Positions 23,854-26,500 of a DNA stretch of 26,500 nt are shown one piece after another. Origin of the DNA: PALSA-660 sp036508875 (GTDB lineage: Bacteria > Actinomycetota > Coriobacteriia > Anaerosomatales > PALSA-660); contig DATCGP010000026.1 of the NCBI GenBank assembly GCA_036508875.1, positions 1-26,500 on the forward strand. The letters are read 5' to 3'. How positions within the stretch are numbered: the stretch's first letter is position 1; the number at the start of each line of letters is the position of its first letter. The position numbers and the translations under genes are program-made. The notes under the pieces were generated by a model, which saw only the letters and a list, made by a program, of their open reading frames with translations, had not been told where the DNA came from and did no database searches.

Positions 23854-25746
23854 CTACGAACGCGGCGGGGCCTTCGCCTCGGAGCCCTGCCCGAGGAACT
23901 GCGTCCGGTACAGCTCCGCATACAGGCCGCCCGCCGCCAGCAGCTCGTCGTGACGCCCCGACTGCACGATCCGGCCGGCCTCCAGCACGAGGATCTTGTC
24001 CGCGTCGTGCACCGTCGAGAGCCGGTGCGCAATCACCAGCGACGTCCGGCCCGTAAGCGCATGCTTAAGCGCCAGCTGGACCGCGCGCTCCGACTCCGAG
24101 TCGAGATGGGCGGTCGCCTCATCGAGGACCACGATGTCCGGCGCCTTCAGCAGCAGACGCGCGATCGCGAGCCGCTGCTTCTCCCCGCCCGAGAGCCGGT
24201 AGCCGCGGTCGCCCACGATCGTGTCGAGCCCCTGTGGCAGCGACTTCACGAGCTTCAGGACCTGCGCCGCCTCGATCGCCGCCATCAACTCCGGGTCCGT
24301 GGCGTCCGGCTTCGCGAAGAGAAGGTTGGCGCGCATCGTGTCATGGAACATATGGGCGTCCTGTGTGACGACCCCCACCGCGTCGTGCAGCGACTCGAAC
24401 GTGAGGTCGCGCAGGTCCACGCCACCGATCCGCACGCTGCCCGAGACCGGGTCGTAGAGGCGCGGGACGAGCTGGCTGATCGTCGTCTTGCCCGCCCCCG
24501 ACGGTCCCACGAGCGCCACCAGCTGGCCGAGGTCGATGGTGAACGTCACGTCGTGGAGCACACCCTCTTCCTGCGAGTGGCGCTCTCCGACCGAGATCGA
24601 CTCGAGCGACTCGAGCGACACGTCGGCCCCGCTGGGGTACGCGAAACTCACGTGATCGAACTCCACCTTCAGAGGCCCTCTGAGTAGTGCGACGGCGTCC
24701 GGCTTCTCTTGGATCATCGGTTCCAGGTCCAGGACCTCGAAGACGCGGTCGAACGACACGAGCGCCGTCATGATGTCGACGTTGATGTTCGACAACGCCG
24801 TGATGGGCCCGTACAGCCGGCTGAGATAGGCGGTCAGGGCCACCAGCGTGCCGATGTCGAGCACTCCCTGGACAGACAGCAACCCACCCCAGCCGTACAC
24901 GAGCGCGGTGGCGAGCGAAGCGGTCAGCATCAGCGCCACGAAGAAGATGCGCGCGTACATGCCCCGCATGACGGCGATGTCGCGGACGCGCCCTGCCCGC
25001 TCGCGGAACGTCGCTTCCTCGTCACCCGGCCGCCCGAAGAGCTTGACCAGCAGCGCTCCAGCGACGTTGAACCGCTCGACCATCGTCGTGTTCATCTGGG
25101 CCGACAGCTCGTAGCTCTCCCTCATGATCGTCTCGAGCTTCCTGCCCATCCACCGTGCCGGGATCAGGAATGCCGGAAGCAGGACCAGAGCGACGAGCGT
25201 GAGCTGCCACGACAGCACGAACATGACGGCCAGCACCAGCGCCACGCTGATGAGGTTGCCCACCACAGAGGACAGAACGTCTGTGAACGCCTCCTGCGCC
25301 CCCTGAACGTCGTTGTTGAGCCTGCTCACGAGCGCGCCGGTCTGCGTGCGCACGAAGAACGCCAGGGGCATCCGCTGGACGTGAGCGAACAGCTGCGAGC
25401 GCATGTCGTAGACGAGCCCCTCGCCGATGCGTGACGACACGTAGCGCTGGACGAGCGAGAGACCCGCATCCGCGACCGCGAGGCCGGCGACCGCCAAGGC
25501 CAGGCCGACGATCAGGTCGGCGCGATGCCCGAGGATCCCCTCGTTGATGATCTGGCGGTAGATGAGCGGATTGGCGACGCCCACGATCGCATCCACGACG
25601 ACCACGACGAAGAACCACGCGAGCAGCCCCCGGTAGGCAGCGACGAAGTTCAGGATGCGGCGCGCGGTGCCCGGCTTGATCTCGCTGCGGCTCTTCGACG
25701 GGTCGCGCCGCAGCGAGCGCAGGACCGACCCGGGATACCCCTGCAT
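23854..25746 (-). CDS. ABC exporter half-transporter (permease fused to ATPase)
   Basis: A 630-residue type IV ABC exporter of the multidrug/lipid class. Six membrane helices span about residues 40-340, with the coupling region EGLVYDMRSQLFAHVQRMP. The ATPase domain has Walker A GPSGAGKT (414-421), Q-loop Q462, signature LSGGEKQR (518-525), Walker B IVVLDEA (538-544) and H-loop H574. All are intact, so it should hydrolyse ATP, probably as a homodimer unless a partner lies elsewhere. An unusual Ser/Glu-rich insertion of about 20 residues (373-395) precedes Walker A. The ATG directly follows the stop of the MarR gene (TAGATG), indicating one operon. The substrate cannot be told from sequence; control by the MarR protein suggests response to a small molecule. 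Confidence 0.9.
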   Translation of the reverse strand: MQGYPGSVLRSLRRDPSKSRSEIKPGTARRILNFVAAYRGLLAWFFVVVVVDAIVGVANPLIYRQIINEGILGHRADLIVGLALAVAGLAVADAGLSLVQRYVSSRIGEGLVYDMRSQLFAHVQRMPLAFFVRTQTGALVSRLNNDVQGAQEAFTDVLSSVVGNLISVALVLAVMFVLSWQLTLVALVLLPAFLIPARWMGRKLETIMRESYELSAQMNTTMVERFNVAGALLVKLFGRPGDEEATFRERAGRVRDIAVMRGMYARIFFVALMLTASLATALVYGWGGLLSVQGVLDIGTLVALTAYLSRLYGPITALSNINVDIMTALVSFDRVFEVLDLEPMIQEKPDAVALLRGPLKVEFDHVSFAYPSGADVSLESLESISVGERHSQEEGVLHDVTFTIDLGQLVALVGPSGAGKTTISQLVPRLYDPVSGSVRIGGVDLRDLTFESLHDAVGVVTQDAHMFHDTMRANLLFAKPDATDPELMAAIEAAQVLKLVKSLPQGLDTIVGDRGYRLSGGEKQRLAIARLLLKAPDIVVLDEATAHLDSESERAVQLALKHALTGRTSLVIAHRLSTVHDADKILVLEAGRIVQSGRHDELLAAGGLYAELYRTQFLGQGSEAKAPPRS

Positions 25747-26208
25747 CTAGGACGCTCCGTTCTCGTCCGCGGCCTCGGGCGTGTTGAGCACGTTCAGCAG
25801 CTCGCGCATCGCTGCGAGTTGCTCCTCGTCCAGTCTTCCGAACAGGGCCTCGGCGCTCGCGCGGCGAGCTTCGCCCAGCCTCTCGAGCAGCGTTCGGCCT
25901 GCAGGCGTGAGCGACACGAGCACGGAGCGGCGGTCGCTCGGGTCAGCCTGGCGCGCCGCGAGCCCGGCCTCCTCGAGTGTGTCGACCATCGAGGTCGCCG
26001 AGCGGGGCACGATCTCCAGCTTCGCCGCGAGGTCACCTATGCGGACGGGACCATCCGCCCGGCCCAGCACCCGCAGCACGCGCGCCTGAGAGAAGGTCAG
26101 CCCGAACGGGACCAGCTCCTTCGCCGTACCGCGTCGCATGCGCCAGAACGCGCGCGTGAACTGCTCGGCGACCTGGGAGATCGCGTCTTGATCGTTCGCT
26201 TGGATCAT
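25747..26208 (-). CDS. MarR-family transcriptional regulator
   Basis: A 153-residue winged-helix regulator. The DNA-binding part includes LTFSQARVLRVLGRADGPVR, IGDLAAKLEIVPRSATSMVD and the wing DPSDRRSVLVSLTPAGR, all typical of MarR proteins. Flanking helices form the dimer. It is co-transcribed with, and directly abuts, the ABC exporter gene, so it most likely represses the pair and is released by an exported compound; this is inferred from the common arrangement. The ATG at 26208 has GAGGAG 6 bases upstream. A candidate operator lies about 52 bases upstream in an AT-rich stretch. Confidence 0.92.
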   Translation of the reverse strand: MIQANDQDAISQVAEQFTRAFWRMRRGTAKELVPFGLTFSQARVLRVLGRADGPVRIGDLAAKLEIVPRSATSMVDTLEEAGLAARQADPSDRRSVLVSLTPAGRTLLERLGEARRASAEALFGRLDEEQLAAMRELLNVLNTPEAADENGAS

Positions 26209-26259
26209 GTAGGCTCCTCGACGATGGCTCGCTGCGAATATGCTTCGCTTCTCTCTTAT

Positions 26260-26281
26260 TGAGTTTCATCATATAACTTCA
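26260..26281 (-). promoter_or_regulatory. Candidate operator/promoter region of the MarR-ABC operon
   Basis: TGAGTTT (26260-26266) and AACTTCA (26275-26281) form an imperfect inverted repeat with an 8-base AT-rich centre, the size range of MarR sites. The stretch is markedly AT-rich. Possible minus-strand boxes are TTATAT (26271-26276) with TTGCGA (26295-26300) 18 bases away, but the -10 match is poor. Confidence 0.3.
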
Positions 26282-26353
26282 GGCGAGCGAGTGATCGCAA
26301 GCGGATGAGCGGAACGGGCACGCGGACGAATGACGCGTCCAGGGAAACGAGGA

Positions 26354-26387
26354 GAGGGCCTGCCCCGGTCTCCCGAGACAAGCCCTC
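26354..26387 (-). terminator. Hairpin downstream of tRNA-Pro
   Basis: On the minus strand GAGGGC (26382-26387) pairs with GCCCTC (26354-26359), with an inner GTCTC/GAGAC hairpin between them, followed by CGTTTCCC. It begins 16 bases after the tRNA CCA end, where a terminator is expected; the T-tail is weak. Confidence 0.5.
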
Positions 26388-26402
26388 CACCTGCGAAAAG
26401 TC

Positions 26403-26479
<77 letters not shown>

Positions 26480-26500
26480 AAACTAGTGCCCCTGCCCGGC

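Noticed and set aside
22374..24056. Plus-strand open frame of 560 codons opposite iorA and the ABC gene end
   Set aside because: Antisense shadow of iorA; low-complexity Arg/Ala/His composition and no recognisable motif.
26268..26300. TTGCGA...TATGAT as a strong promoter for the MarR operon
   Set aside because: The spacer is 21 bases, too long for a normal sigma-70 type promoter.

Overview
The window is a GC-rich, gene-dense bacterial chromosome segment, almost entirely coded on the minus strand; only the uracil permease at the left edge and a membrane GGDEF-like protein near 14.7-15.5 kb are on the plus strand. The gene set points to an anaerobic member of the Actinobacteriota, most likely the Coriobacteriia or a related deep lineage. 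It combines actinobacterial regulators (an RsiG-like protein with the c-di-GMP signature, an FtsR-like MerR regulator beside a zinc-ribbon FHA protein) with anaerobic amino-acid metabolism (IorAB, phenylacetate-CoA ligase with an ACT protein, split GcvPA/GcvPB). This placement is inferred from gene content; no rRNA or marker phylogeny is available.

Layout. 1-0.8 kb: 3' part of a uracil permease. 0.8-1.16 kb: convergent intergenic region with terminator-like hairpins. 1.16-3.05 kb: small acidic protein, membrane-anchored SH3b protein, tandem-ACT protein, and a small MscS-type channel gene broken by a one-base deletion in a G tract. 3.1-4.9 kb: secreted NlpC/P60 peptidoglycan hydrolase and adenine phosphoribosyltransferase. 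5.1-7.9 kb: a tightly packed set running rsiG-like, small helical protein, FHA, ftsR-like, PD-(D/E)XK-like protein, hpt. 8.0-13.2 kb: a complete glycine cleavage locus (gcvT, gcvH, gcvPA, gcvPB) ending in a LipM/LplA-type lipoate enzyme. 13.3-15.5 kb: D,D-carboxypeptidase, divergent from the degenerate GGDEF membrane protein. 15.5-17.2 kb: ACT protein and phenylacetate-CoA ligase. 17.3-21.1 kb: VanW/G5 cell-wall protein, PgsA-type phosphatidyltransferase, CorA. 21.4-23.7 kb: iorBA. 23.9-26.2 kb: ABC exporter with its MarR regulator. 26.4 kb: tRNA-Pro(GGG).

How the genes fit together. IorAB, PaaK and the ACT protein suggest oxidation of aryl pyruvates derived from aromatic amino acids to arylacetyl-CoA with reduction of ferredoxin. 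The gcv locus supplies glycine oxidation and one-carbon units, with its own GcvH-modifying enzyme. Several genes serve the envelope: NlpC/P60, DacA, VanW/G5, PgsA, SH3b and the MscS remnant. apt and hpt salvage purines, next to a uracil permease.

The most interesting signals are two possible c-di-GMP-responsive proteins about 7 kb apart. One is a single-motif RsiG-like anti-sigma candidate with Gln replaced by His in the signature. The other is a GGDEF domain with a destroyed active site (PWGAF) but an RxxD at exactly the inhibitory-site spacing. Also notable are a 15-bp inverted repeat before iorA and a small PD-(D/E)XK-like protein translationally coupled to hpt. I found no phage, IS element, CRISPR array or rRNA.
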